A stretch of 64,000 bases of DNA. Source: Macquaria australasica (Eukaryota; Chordata; Actinopteri; Centrarchiformes; Percichthyidae). Positions 46,607 through 58,545 of the stretch are shown here, one piece after another (the first letter of the stretch is position 1; every line of letters begins with the position of its first letter). The stretch lies in assembly GCA_005408345.1 (NCBI GenBank), contig SEMN01000488.1, positions 248,001 through 312,000 of the forward strand, written 5' to 3'. Below the pieces are notes generated by a model, which worked only from the letters and a program-made list of their open reading frames with translations, had not been told where the DNA came from and did no database searches. The position numbers and the translations under genes were made by a program.

Positions 46607-49600
46607 TCAGAATCCCTTTGTCAATCTCTCACCAACAAAGTTTTCCCTTGTGTGGACGGTCATGTGTTGTGTCAGATTTCCTTTTTGTGCAAATCTTTCA
46701 CCACACACAGGACAACTACATGGTTTCTCCCTTGTGTGAACTGTCAAGTGTTGTTTCAGGTTTCCCTTCTGAGTAAATCTTTTACCACAAAGAGGACAAC
46801 TAAAGGGTTTCTCTCCAGTATGACATCTCATGTGTGTCTGCAAATGGTGCTTCTGGCCAAATCTTTTACCACATTTTGAGCAGCTCAAGGATTTATTGCC
46901 AGTATTAAGTCCCATATCATTTACAGCAACTCTGTTTTTCATAGTATTTAAATCTGTCTGAGATTTCCTGATCTCCTTCCAATTACAAGCACTGTCTTCA
47001 GTCACAGCTTCAGGAGAGTGTAAAGTCTTGTCATCAGATCCAGAGAGACATTTAAAACCAGATACTAAGTTCCTGTCTGGTTCTGATCCTCCACAGTCCT
47101 CTCCATCAGCTTCCGTTTTCATCTGTTCAGTCGAGCTGTTGGCTGGAGGCTCTGCCTCTCTGTTCTCAGTTTGTCTTTGATGAAGCTGTGAGGACTGAGG
47201 TTTCTCTCCATCATCTTCACCCTTCACAGGGACATGAGTGAATGGGAACTTGCTGATATTCTCCTCATGCAGTCCTTGCAGCTGGACTGTGACCTCCTGA
47301 ATGGTCCAGAAGTCCTGTTTTTCCTCTTTAACGTGTGGGCGCTCTGGGTCCTCCTGGTCCAGGCTGGCGCTCCACTCGTGCTGCTCAGAAGGAACCTCTT
47401 CTTTAATCACCAACTGCTGCTGGACATCTGCAGAAAACACTGAAACACAAACACACAAGTTTAAGTTAACCCAAACTTAACACCTTTATTTATGTTAATG
47501 AGATGAATGACGTACAGGAGCACCTGGCACTCAAAGAAAAATACATTTATATAGCTTGTTATCAGGATTTAAATAACTAAGAAGGATTCAAAAGTATCTC
47601 AACACTACAACTGTCATTCTGTCAGTCCTGCGCTTTGGTCCACAAAGCATTGTTTGAGCTACCGGTGAAGTGGATGTGAAAGTAGATGTCCTCTGGAAAA
47701 GAGGGGGAAAAAATGAGTAGAACCAAGGGCCACGAAAGCAACAGTGAAAGTGAGCTTGCGTTATCCTCCAAAGCTGAGGAAACTGTTTTTTCACCTGAAA
47801 AGGTACCATCCCAACTTGTATTGTTAAGGCAGATAAGCATGTTTGCACAGTTAAATATTTACATTTAGATGTTATTTTAGTTTTTATGTCAATAAATATG
47901 TCAGCCTTTATTTTGTTCTTTATTAATGTTGAACTAACCGCTGGTAGTGTGGTTTGTTTTCGTCTGGGAAAGGGTCACGTGATAGGAGCATGACGAATCA
48001 GGGAAGGACACGTTGTGGCTAATAAAACCCAATCAGGAAGCGAACGTGGGTGTCTGCCATGGCTGTATTAGAAAAACTGGATACGGCGCCACCGCTCATT
48101 CTTGCTTCCAATTTTTTCCAGTGGCCACTTGCGGTATTGCAGCGAAAAATTCCCCATAGGCCACCATTGTAAAAGAGATGTCTGTAAAACTGTTGACAGG
48201 ACACCTCAAACTGCAAACAAGGTCGATTATGACTCTTTCTATTATACATCTTTGATCCATGGAGGTTTTATATTTGTAAAACTTTCCTCGAGCCGAGAAA
48301 AGCGATTTAAAAATCCGTGACGTCATCACAGTGTAAAGTCAATGGGCCGACTTGCGGGAGGAGCCTGTGGGGGGCGTATTCGGCGTATGCGCCAGGCGAG
48401 CAATTCTTATTGGACTGAATAGGCGCCATCTTTGGGTCCGGTATCCAGTTCTTATAATACATCCATGGTAACGTGTCTGTGAATGTCGTGGACAGAATAA
48501 TGTTAACTAACTTGAAGCTGGCTTTATTTGGTTGGATATTCTTTGTCTTAAATTAATAAAAATATGGCGAATGTAATCTAACTAATTATATAATTTAACG
48601 TTTTTTATGTGTTTTATTGCCAGTAAAAACCTTGCCGGCATAGCTAGCTATGCGCCGTTTGTTCACAAGAGATGACCATTCCACCTCTTAAGTTTCTTTT
48701 CAAACACTTACAGGTCAAACCAGCTCATAGTTTGGGCTGTTCACCTCACCTGGTCTAAGAAAGCAGACCTGGTGAGTGTATAATAAAATACACCTCTGCC
48801 GAATAATGCATCCACACTGTAACTTTATTTCTAGACATCTATGAAGCAAATGGATTTATCAGTAGATATTTTTGTGCCATTTTGGCTCCACATTGTGAAT
48901 ATCAGGTCAATAGCTGAAATAACAGTGGATGCATTAACATTACCGGACAGCTCAGTTCTGCCGAATAATATAACGGTTACCTGGTGTAACCCCAGTTCTA
49001 TGAGTACGTGCGAGGCCCGCTAATGGGCTTCGCTATTGGTTTATCCCCTCGAGGCTCTGCCTCGGCACCTGAGTCAAAGTTCATGCACTCACTGTCCAAT
49101 CAGGGGGTAGTCCCCTTCCCTATAAAACCCCAGTACGCACAATGCTTGTCTCCCTTGAAGACTCAGCAACCGCCACCAGGGCCAGCTGGGCTGGCAGTTA
49201 GAGGGCCTCGCACATACTCATAGAACTGGGGTTACACCAGGTAACCGTTATTTCTATGTTGTACGTGCTCTGCCCTCTAACGGGCTTCGCTATTGGTTAA
49301 AACCTAGGCGAAGGCCATAGTTATGAGATGTACCCTCAGTCGTCCTGCTCGGATAGCGTGCTGATCGGAGCGGCGGCAACTCGCAAGCCAATGACACAAC
49401 ACACTATTAGCCGCCTTGCTAATACCAGAAAGTCATGGCTAACAGCGCTAACATCTGAACCCTTTGTATCTGAATATGTGCAGGGCAAGTAAGAAGCGTC
49501 TCAGAGACCATACCCATTACGTTTAATAGTGAAAATACGGCTGTTGTTGCTGGCACTGTCTGCCTCCGGAGACAGAGTCCCGCACTGGCCCGACATTCCT

Positions 49601-50718
49601 GCCTCGTCCACGGTCATTCGGCCAAGTGGCGGGAAGGATGGAGCCTGCCCCGGCTGACCCGCGCTGGTGGATGCCACCCCGCTGGACCCCTCCGCCAGCG
49701 ACCCTGCTGCCGGTACCGCTGTGGCTGCAGCTGGCGCGCGCCGAGGTGTTCAGATGCCTTCCTGGTGCTATCCAGGCGCTCGATCATCGTCTGGATGTCT
49801 GGACCAATGAATGTCAAGTCGGCCCACGCCCTGCGCCGAGCCTCCACCCTCCGCACCGTCAGCGCCGGGCCAGCGTGGAGGAAGCGACCGGCCTCAGCAA
49901 ACCGTGCCTGACGCTCACGCTCCACCGGGGGGAGCGCGAGACAGTCAAGGCAGGTATCCAACTCACCTTGATGCTGGGGGCCCAACAAGGACCTTAGCAG
50001 GTGTTGTGTGAGTCCGCCGACAAGCGAGGCGCAGGAAAACAGCCATCTTTAGTAATCTTCCATAGGCTAATATCCCAATCTAGTACCGCGACACCGGATG
50101 GTGACAAGCTCGTGGACTAGTCTCAGGTTGCCGAGTTGAAAAAGGGAGACGAGCAATGCGCGTACTGGGGTTTTATAGGGAAGGGGACTACCCCCTGATT
50201 GGACGGTGAGTGCATGAACTTTGACTCAGGTGCCGAGGCGGAGCCACGAGGGGATGAACCAATAGCGAAGCCCGTTACAGGGCAGAGCACGTACGACATA
50301 GAAGCATTCAGCTCTTAACACTCAGTAAGGACACTTCAAACTGTGATAGGAATAAAACGGTGTTATCAGCACACTTTATGTGATCGAGTTTGACTGACGG
50401 ATTCTGTTTTAATAAATACCGTTTTATGGGAGACAACTTTAGCAGGAGCTAAGTTAGCTAGAGCTAGCAGCCTGTGTGTGAATGGTTTCGTTAACTTATC
50501 ATTGGCTCCATGCAACACTAGCAACTCAATAAATGACACAAACCTGCTCTTTGCAGCGTATCCTCAGGTGTTGAAACTGTATCCAGCAGCTTGCGATGGC
50601 GGTTCTCCATCTCCTCTTCAGACTCGGTTATTGTTCTCTCTAAGTGCCCAATGATCTCATCCACTGCCGCAGTTAGCCGCTGGTAGATGAAAACCTTCAG
50701 ACTCTGAAGTCTCGACAT
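46607..50718 (-). CDS. C2H2 zinc-finger protein, copy B
   Basis: Exons 50718-50544 and 47427-46607, identical in structure and length to copy A (331 aa). Exon 1 translates identically. Exon 2 differs at about eight positions, for example EQQEWSAGLD to EQHEWSASLD, VTAQLQ to VTVQLQ, and in finger 2 GNLTKHLTVH to GNLKQHLTVH, which changes residues beside the recognition helix, and VVERL to VGERL near the end. Reading frame, splice sites and all zinc ligands are intact, so both copies look functional. Intron 1 (47428-50543) is expanded to 3.1 kb by a MITE and a DIRS element. Role presumed as for copy A. Confidence 0.85.
48057..48473. mobile_element. MITE-like repeat with about 33-bp inverted ends
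   Basis: Left end CCATGGCTGTATTAGAAAAA-CTGGATAC and right end GTATCCAGTT-CTTATAATACATCCATGG are imperfect reverse complements. The interior holds a GGCGCC near each end and no ORF. GTGTCTG occurs just outside both ends (48049-48055 and 48474-48482 region) and may be a target duplication. Lies in intron 1 of ZNF copy B, absent from copy A. Confidence 0.5.
48968..50302 (-). mobile_element. DIRS-like retrotransposon, copy 2 (gag and termini only)
   Basis: Reverse-oriented relative of the element at 9313-11493. The minus-strand gag piece 49988-49614 matches its gag (VGPDIQTMIERLDSTRKASE, RRAWADLT). Termini share CGTACGTGCTCTGCCC, CACCTGAGTCAAAGTTCATG and the TATAAAACCCCAGTACGC block. The 48968-49250 part is a palindrome with about 49-bp perfect arms starting ATAACGGTTACCTGGTGTAA, i.e. 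inverted end plus internal complementary region. RT, RNase H and recombinase are missing. Sits in intron 1 of ZNF copy B. Confidence 0.85.
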
Positions 50719-50818
50719 TTTCTACAGATGACTGGGCAGCAAAGTTAAGAAGAAAACTAAAGAACGATAGCTTGTCTGTTGCTATTTAGAGCTAACGTGT
50801 TTTCACTGCTCGTAAAAC

Positions 50819-51377
50819 TTCTTCTTCTTCTTCTTCTGGTTGTAATGGTGATTTGCAACCAGCTTATAGCATTATAGCTGCATACCGCCACCTACCCGAG
50901 TGGAGTGTGGAGCAGTAGATTGGCAGAAAAAAAATCAACTACATTAGCTACATTATTCATGTTACTCTTTAGTAATTAATTAGAAGCAGGGGCGATTCTA
51001 GGATCAGACCTTTAGGGGGGCTCAGTCCCTAATGAGAATGTGACATGCATACAGTGCTTAACCCCCTGCTAAATCACTAACATCATTGGATAACAATTAA
51101 TACATTAATATTTTTCTTTTACTTCAACAATACTTAATTACTAGTAAGTAACATGAGTTTTACACCACAAAATATTTTTTAAGAAAATGAAAATGAACAG
51201 CTGCGTTTTGGGAGTTCACGCTCTCCTTGCCACTCCCCTCAAAGCCCTCCTCTCCACGCCAAAACAGTGACAGAACCGAGAAGCTAGTGCAACCATAAAT
51301 GACAGCAAAACATAGTAGAGAACTCTCTGCATAGTTTTTTTCTTAAGCGCTGCGAAAAAACACTTAGGCGGTGTGCC

Positions 51378-51412
<35 letters not shown>

Positions 51413-52660
51413 TAAATATAATAGTAGGGAAAATCCTGATTATTTTTTTAGGGGTGCTGAGATGAAATTTAGGTGTGCCTGAGCACCTCTAAAAAGGTCT
51501 AAAGGTCTAAAATCGCCAATGATTAGAAAATTGCTTCCTTTCTATGATGTTTGCTGCACTTCTTTTTTTATTAATATTTGTTTAGAATATTACTGACATT
51601 TTGCTCTCCAATGTCTTTTAGTGCATTCTTTAAAGCTTCTCTCTCTGAATCATACTTCTGGCAATGCAATAAAACATGGTCCACTGTTTTTTCCTCTCCA
51701 CAATATTCACACTTTCCATTATTATGTTTTCCAATCACGTAGAGAGAACTGTTTAGACCAGTATGACCATTATCCTCCTCTACCCATTGCAAGGCAATAA
51801 CCATGACCATCATCTCACATGTGAAAAAAGATATATCATTGGTAAGTTTCTGACCACACTAGAGAACCGCTAGAGATTACTACTGCTGCTGCTGTTCTGC
51901 TTGTTTTACGGTCTTTAGAACCATCTGTATAAATCTTGAAATAACCGTAGTAATCTTTTCTGATGTGTGGTGGCACACACCCACACAATTGAAGGTTTAA
52001 GGTTACACACTCACCCACATCATTACTACATGTTCAGTTACTTTCATTTGCAGTCACTTCAAATTACATAAAACACAATCAGTTTGTTTGGTTTAGAATT
52101 TGTTTATTAGAAAATAATATTATATCTGTTTTCTAGATGAAGAGCGCACATTTAGTTTACATTGTCATATTACTAATGATTTAATTAAGTTTAATTAATT
52201 TCTCTTTGCCTTTGAGTTGGGGGGGGGGGGGTGATCTGTTAGTGAGATTATCTTGTTTTGTTAGCTTTATATTTCAGATGAGATATGTTTTGTTGACCTC
52301 TTTTAAGGGCCCTATAACTCTAAATTCAGTTTCCTTCACTTATTTGTTTGTTTAGTCTCTTTCTTTGGAAAATAAACCTAATTCTTTAACTTTACTGTTC
52401 AAAAAATTGACTGCTTGGTCCACAACATGATGTATGAATTTAAGATCTTATAGCTAATTTCCCCATGTTCATCTCTTATCAAATAAAGGAGGCTAAGATT
52501 TATCTCTGGCTGTGGCAATAACCAAGGGGGTACAGCTGGCAGAACAACAGTAGGAGAGTAACTCCTATGCAGTATACCCATTTCACTTGTCTTCTTTTTA
52601 ACGACCCAACCAAAGCTCTTTGTTGGCCTTTTTTCATGTTCACAGCATACCATAGCTCAA
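50819..52660 (-). mobile_element. I/Nimb-like LINE fragment with internal hAT MITE
   Basis: The 3' tail at 50819 ((CTT)n, CATACCGCCACCTACC) abuts ZNF copy B. Coding, 5' to 3' on the minus strand: 52653-52399 (SFGWVVKKKTSEMGILH, PPWLLPQPEINLS), RNase H start 52018-51836 (FKIYTDGSKDRKTSRTAAAV), and 51813-51571 (VIALQWVEEDNGH joined by a deletion to NGKCEYCGEEKTVDHVLLHC). The middle of RNase H is deleted. A hAT MITE interrupts the 3'UTR. Confidence 0.75.
50987..51521. mobile_element. hAT-type MITE
   Basis: Ends CAGGGGCGATTCTAG and CTAAAATCGCCAATG are inverted (CA..GGCGATTxTAG). They are flanked by an 8-bp target duplication, ATTAGAAG (50979-50986) and ATTAGAAA (51522-51529), as expected of hAT elements. 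The interior is non-coding and contains an (AAT)n run at about 51380-51412. Confidence 0.7.
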
Positions 52661-52929
52661 TAGCACTTATTGTAGGATGGTTATCACATATGTCCTTGTA
52701 AATTAACCCAATATGTCATCATAATTTGTTGTCTTCTTATGAGTGAAAATAAGAACTTTTTTGCTGAGCCCTAGCTGTGAAATCACATAATCAAAATTGC
52801 ATGCCCTCATTGGTGTGACATCACGTAGGTGGGCGGGTCAAGCATCAAACAGGAAGTTGACCTGCAATGCATAAGGTGAGGAAAATGACATGAGCTTTAG
52901 CTAGTTTTCATCATAAGGTCATCTGGGGA

Positions 52930-54095
52930 GTGCCGTGCTAGGAGGAGACGCTACAAACCCATCCTCCCCAATAAGATGGACGAGTTAGCGGCACTGACCC
53001 AACACCAGAGGGAATACCGGGAGTGTAGCATTATGCTGTTCATGGAGACATGGCTAACCACGCAAACTCCGGACACGAACGCTGCATTGGGCAGTTTTCA
53101 GCAGGCGGACAGGACTAAAGAGAGTGGTAAGAGGAAAAGAGGAGGACTGGCAGTATTTGTTAATGATAGATGGTGAAACCCTGGGCACATCACTATTAAA
53201 GAACAGCTCTGCACTAAGGACATTGAGCTGTTAACCATCAGCATAAGGCCATTCTACCTACTTAGGGAATTCTTGCATGTTATCACGATAGCGGTGTATA
53301 TTCCCCCCTCTGCCAACGCTGACACGACCTGTAATGTCATCCACTCAGTAAGCTGCAGACACAGCACCCATATGCCCTCCTTCTTACTTCTGGTGATTTT
53401 AATTAAACCTTTCCCTCCCCTGGGAAGATCTGACCACAACCGGGTGCACCTCCTGCCTGTGTACAAACCTCTCATGCACAGGCAGCCAGCTGTCACTCGC
53501 ACAGTAAAAAGACTGTCCGACGAGGCAGATGAGGCTTTGAAGGACTGTTGATACAACTGTGTGGGAACTTTGTGATGCTCATGGGGAAGACATTTACAGT
53601 CTCACACACTGTATAACGGACTATATCAACTTTTGTGTGGAGAATGCCGTACCCACTAGGACTGTAGAGTGTTTTTCCAACAGCAAACCCTGGATTACTC
53701 CTAACATAAAGGCTCTCCTCGGGGAAAAAAGAGGGCCTTTAAGTCAGTCCTCCCTGCTGCATCCCCCATCATCTGCACCCCGTGTGCTGTGCCACCTGCT
53801 ATTTCACTATGCTCACCCTCACCAATAGAAACAAGCTTCTGAAAATTACTAACATATCTTCTAAAATAATGGTCTCCCCACCCCCAACCTCCAAGCCCTC
53901 ATTGACACTGCCACCACTCACAGAGCACTGACCAATAGCACACAACCCCTGCCACCCCCTCAACCCATGCTTCACCCTCCTCTTTTCTGGCCACAGATAT
54001 AGACAACCAATCTGCAAAAAAACATCCTTTAGGTGGAGTTTTGTGCCCTCAGCTGTAACTGCTTTAAATAGCCTGGTCACACTGTAATAGATAGT
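52930..54095 (+). mobile_element. LINE with AP-endonuclease (jockey/CR1/L2 superfamily), internally deleted
   Basis: Plus-strand endonuclease: MLFMETWLTTQTPDTNAALG, RKRGGLAVFVNDRW (52976-53176), then after a stop IELLTISIRPFYLLREFLHV and ITIAVYIPPSANAD, and SGDFN at 53388. Then a deletion to FPPLGRSDHNRVHLLPVYKP, VTRTVKRL, VWELCDAHGEDIYSL, YINFCVENAVPTRTVECFSN and KPWITPNIKALL (up to about 53730). RT is deleted. The 3' end resumes with SGHRYRQPICKK and FRWSFVPSAVTALNSL (about 53985-54085). Same family as the fragment at 4741-4910. Confidence 0.8.
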
Positions 54096-54377
54096 AATTG
54101 TGTTGTAATGTTCTTGTTACCATTCCTGCAAAATTAGCCTAAAACACCTATCCAAGGCATACAAAGTAAATTACAAACAGTTCTTGAACCATTTGGAGTA
54201 CATGAATGGCCTTGGTCTCTTTTGAAAGATAACACCCTGAAGTCTTTTCCCCAACAGTCAGAATCACCATATGTGCTACCGGCATTGAGTAATAGAAGTT
54301 TAAACACTGAAGTAGAAGGTTTTTATTTTTTTATTTCCTAATATTTCTTTGCAGACAGATGCCTGCAGATGACTATA

Positions 54378-54816
54378 TGTAGTAAAGATCCCTATTTTCT
54401 TTCCCCTTTTTCCACTTCCTTTGCTCACCTTCCTCACTTCCTTTCCTCTCCTTTTCTCATCACTGATTAGCTCGTTTTCACCCTCATTTACCTGATTAAG
54501 TTCACCTGATCACTCCCTATTTAAAGATTGCACACCCTATCACTAACTTTTTGACCTTCCCATGGGGTGACTGTTCAGATTCAGATTCATAAAGTAAATT
54601 AAAAACAGTTCTTGAACCATCTGTGTGTCTTTTTTCTTCCCTGTCTGTTCATGATGCAATCATTTGAGTTTTGGATAATTTGAGTTTTGGAGAAAAATAA
54701 ACCTTTGTTCAAAGGATTGAGAAAACCTGACTTCATCTTGTTCCCATTCCTATGCATTCTGATCAGATGCCGATCCGATGATAGTGAACCTTTTATTCTG
54801 AACCTCCTAATTTACA
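54378..54816 (+). repeat. 5' LTR of the BEL/Pao element
   Basis: 439 bp, TG...CA ends. About 50 bp longer than its 3' partner because of an insertion around 54585-54622 that the 3' LTR lacks. Contains a TATTTAAAG TATA-like box at about 54518 and AATAAA at about 54697. Confidence 0.85.
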
Positions 54817-54861
54817 TGGTCCTCCAAGCCGGAGTCGACTATTGTCATTGATTCACAACTA

Positions 54862-56223
54862 TTGGATGAGACCCTTCAAAGTTCTGGTCATGAAACTCGA
54901 CCCCCTGCTTATCTAAAAGATTATGAAGTCCAATTTCCTGAAACTAGAGGTGCTGCATGTCAAACAGAATGCACACATCATACAACAGACACACATGGGT
55001 CACAGGATGATACACAAGAGAAACAAAGAAGACATGAAATATTCATCCAAATCTGAATCATCTACAGGTAACAGACACGCCGTGTGTGACCAACCAACAG
55101 TTTCTCAAGCAGAACAGCAAGCGTGTGTTAAATCAGCAAGTGTTAAATCAAACAGCATCAGTCATCCTCCTCTCCACCAGAGGTCATCATCCTGTTGCTG
55201 TTTCTTCTGCCATGCCCTGTTTACCTAACTTGTCAATCCTTGATGCTGCAGTTCCTTCAGCTGATCTACCTTGGCCAATCCTTTCTTCACAAGACTTGCT
55301 ACCTTCTAGTTTTCCTGCAGCACCACCAGAGGGCCACCTACACATTCCAAGTGTTCAGCCTTTGAATCTTCCAGCTGTAAATCCTGCTCAGCCTCTTGTT
55401 TCGTTTTCCTCCCATCAGAGGCAGTGTTCTGCTCTCATGCCTCAGTCTTCTACATCTCATGGTCACCAGGAACAGAGACCTTTTGCACCCCCTACTGGCA
55501 GAACACGTCTATGAGCGTGAAGGCCCTTCTTTTTCAGACCTTACTAGAGAGGATGAAATGCAGTACAGGATGTTGCGGATGGCACTTAGTAATCTACTCT
55601 ACTTTAAATATCACATTCTCCTTGATTATCTAAAAGTGGACCAAGCCAAGCGACTAGCTCTTGCTTTCTCCTATGCTTCTGACCCGTACACCCAAGCCAT
55701 CAAGGCTCTTGATGAATGTTATGGGCAACCCAGACAACTGGCATTGAAAGAGCTCAGGAACATCATGGATCTCCCTCCTATCAGAGTAAGTGATGGTCAT
55801 GCTCTTGATAACTTTGCCCTTTGTGTACAAGCACTTGTTGGTCTGCTTGGCACCATGGAGGATCAAGGACATGCAGAACTTCTCTGTGGCTCTCATGTGG
55901 ATCGTCTCCTTGAAAAGCTGCCTGCAGAACACTCCAGTCGCTTTAAATGGCATGTCTGCAGGAACCAAGGTGTCATGAAGTATGACTTGCTTGTGTTCTC
56001 ATCTTGGTTGCAAACTGAAGCTCGGTGTCAACCCAGAAAAGAGATGTCCATCTCATCTTCCAATCAGCAAAGATACCCCCATAAGTCCATACCTGCTCTG
56101 ACAACAATTCTATATGGAGTAAACAAATCTGGTGAATCCACGCCATCTTCAGAAAGCTCCAAAGTCCAGAGCCACCCGTGCATACTGTCACTCACTCGAA
56201 CATCATATCAGCAAATGTCCTGA
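54862..56223 (+). pseudogene. BEL/Pao gag remnant
   Basis: Begins MDETLQSSGHETRPPAYLKD, the usual Pao gag opening, in one frame. After frame changes the core is open at 55396-56223: LRMALSNLLYFKYHILLDYL, then AKRLALAFSYASDPYTQAIK, DECYGQPRQLALKELRNIMD, HALDNFALCVQALVGLLGTM, AELLCGSHVDRLLEKLP. These match the DUF1759-type gag of the family. The frame shifts again before the zinc knuckles. Confidence 0.75.
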
Positions 56224-57019
56224 GTTCACTGATATGACAAAGGATCGAAAGGTAAACTGGATAAAGGAGAACAAATGTTGTTGGCACTGTGCTCGGACTC
56301 ATCAAGCGGCTAAGTGTGACCTGAAGATATCCTGGGACACCTGCAAAGGAAGACATCTACAAATTCTGTGTGAGGTAAATCAAAGATACAACAATCTTGC
56401 TAGTCCTGCTGTGAGGACATTATATCTTGACCGACCAAGTGACTGCAATGGTGTACTCCTGAAAGTTGTAAAGGTGCTTCTCCACAATGGGAAGCAAACC
56501 CTGGAAACATACGCTGTCCTTGATGATGGTTCTCAACGTACCATTCTTCTGCAATCATCTGTTCAGCAACTCCACCTGGATGGTATAGTTAAGAAATTAC
56601 CACTCAGAACTGTTCAGCAAGATGTTAAACTCTTCATGGTTCTTCTGTCAGTTTTCAGATCACTCCTGTTGCATACCCTGAGAAGACCTTCACTATCAAC
56701 CATGCCTTCACTGCAAGCCAGTTATCACTTTCAGACCACACTTATCCTGTGCTATCCCTTCAAAGAAAATACAAGCATCTACAAGGCATTCCATTACCGT
56801 CCATTAGCAAAGCGTCACCACCACTGCTCATATAGGCTCAGATCACATCCATCTTCTCACTCCTATCGCTCCAGTCAGACTGGGCCCTTCTGGGTCACCT
56901 GCAGATGTCAAAACCCATCTAGGATGGACACTCTAAGGCCCCATCAGAGACTTTCAATCTCAGAATCCCTCAGTGCCTGCCCAGTGTTTGTTTACGTCCT
57001 TCAGTTCCCCTGCAGATGA
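56132..57019 (+). pseudogene. BEL/Pao zinc knuckle and protease remnant
   Basis: Cys/His-rich stretch (YCHSLEHHISKCPEF, then NKCCWHCARTHQAAKCDLKI) as in gag-protease of Pao elements, followed by the aspartic protease signature TYAVLDDGSQRTILL (about 56508-56552), where Pao elements have VLDDGSxxT. After about residue 170 the reading loses family likeness because the frame has shifted. Confidence 0.7.
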
Positions 57020-57799
57020 ATTGCGCTATCATGTTGAAAAACTGTGGAAACTCGACGCTCTACCTGTACGCAGTGAGAGAGCCGTCATTAGAAATAAGGC
57101 AAGACCAACAAGCCATGGAGCTTCTTGAACAGGTCACAGAAAGAGTTCAGGTCAATGGTGTTAACCACTATGTCACTCCCCTTCTTAGGCTAGCAAATTC
57201 TCCTCTCTTGAACATTCCTCAATCTGCTGTGATGTCACAACTCCGTAGCACTGAATCTCGATTATCCAAGGATCCAGACAGGAGCCATCTCATATAGTCA
57301 TCAGATTTCAAAACAGGAGCAGGCTGGTTATGTGGCCAAGCTGACCCCTGATGAGGTTCACAGCACCAAAGAAGCTTGGTATATTCCTCATCATATGATA
57401 ACACATAATAACAAAGATCACATCGTATTTAACTGGTTATTCACTTTCCAAGGACAATGCTTTAATAAATACCTATTACCAGGACCAATCCTCGGGCTGT
57501 CACTCCTTGGCGTGCTGCTGTGCTTCAGGCAACATGATGTTGCAATAAGTGGTGATATTAAAGGCGTGTTTCACCAAATCTGTCTCCTACCTCACGACAG
57601 GCCCCTTCTTCGCCTATGGCATCATATGAACAAAGATGTTCCCCCTTCAGTGTACCAATGGCAGGTCCTTCCTTTCGGTACCACTTGTAGTCCCTGCTGC
57701 ATGATTTATGCCCTGCAAAAACATGTGAAGGACAAGAAACCTGATGAAGATGTGCAGTATTCAGTAACCCAGTGTTTCTATGTTGACAATTGCTTGTAA
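57016..57799 (+). pseudogene. BEL/Pao reverse transcriptase remnant with YVDN box
   Basis: Two frames. 57016-57297 contains VNHYVTPLLRLANSPLLNIP. 57332-57799 contains WYIPHHMITHNNKDHIVFNW, FNKYLLPGPILGLSLLGVLL, SGDIKGVFHQICLLPHDRPL, VLPFGTTCSPCCMIYALQKH and CFYVDNCL. The catalytic YVDD box reads YVDN (57779-57790), replacing the second Asp, and the frame ends in a stop two codons later. Confidence 0.8.
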
Positions 57800-58079
57800 A
57801 GTTTTCCCTCATCAGTGGCAGCTCAAACACTCCTTGACAAATTAAGAACTACCCTTTCAGCAGGGGTCTTTGACCTCCGCCAATAGGCAAGCAATGATCC
57901 CTCTGTGATCAGCCATCTACATTAGAAGCGAGGTCTGAAAGCAGTGAACTTTGGCTCTCTGAAGACTGGGCTGATCCCCAAGAGGCACACTTGGACTGCT
58001 CTGGAACTGCAAACCTGACCTTTTCAGGTACAAATACAGAACCTTGGAGACACATACCATAACAATGCGTCACATCCAC

Positions 58080-58545
58080 AGAGTCCTTGCTTATCTGTAT
58101 GACCTATTAGGCTACCTCCTACCTTTCACAACTCATGCAAAAATTCTGGTTCAACAACTATGGAGATAGGGACAAGAATGGGACGATCCTCTACTTCCAC
58201 ATGACCTCCTAACAGCTTGGAAATCCTGGGAAGAAGAACTCCATTACCTTCCTCAAATCACCAGCCTTCGCTGTTATACTTCTAAAGAAATCGATGCTCC
58301 CACAACAGTTAAAGACATCCATATCTTTTGTGATGCTTCTGAACACGCCTATGGTGCTGTTGTATATTTGAGATGAGAAAATAACAAAGGCCAAGTAGAG
58401 CTGAGTTTCATACTAGCTTGTTCACGTGTCTCCCCAAAACGAAGTTATCAGTACCAAGACTCGAGCTATGTGCAGCACTATCTGGTGCACGCCTCTGTGA
58501 CCTAATCAGAAATGAACTCACCCTACCTGTCATGGGCAAACCCCA
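58080..58545 (+). pseudogene. BEL/Pao RNase H remnant
   Basis: ILVQQLWR and WDDPLLPHDLLTAWKSWEEE (about 58140-58235), then DIHIFCDASEHAYGAVVYL (58315-58370) with the first RNase H Asp, a stop, and FILACSRVSPKR. RLELCAALSGARLCDL and NELTLPV follow only after a frame change, ending at about 58540, where unrelated sequence begins. Confidence 0.75.

Larger units (their letters stand above)
46384..50818. repeat. Segmental duplication, unit B (with later insertions)
   Basis: Partner of unit A (35966-39078), same orientation. Longer because intron 1 carries a MITE-like repeat (48057-48473) and a DIRS element (48968-50302) absent from A. The spacing between the units is about 10.4 kb. Confidence 0.85.
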
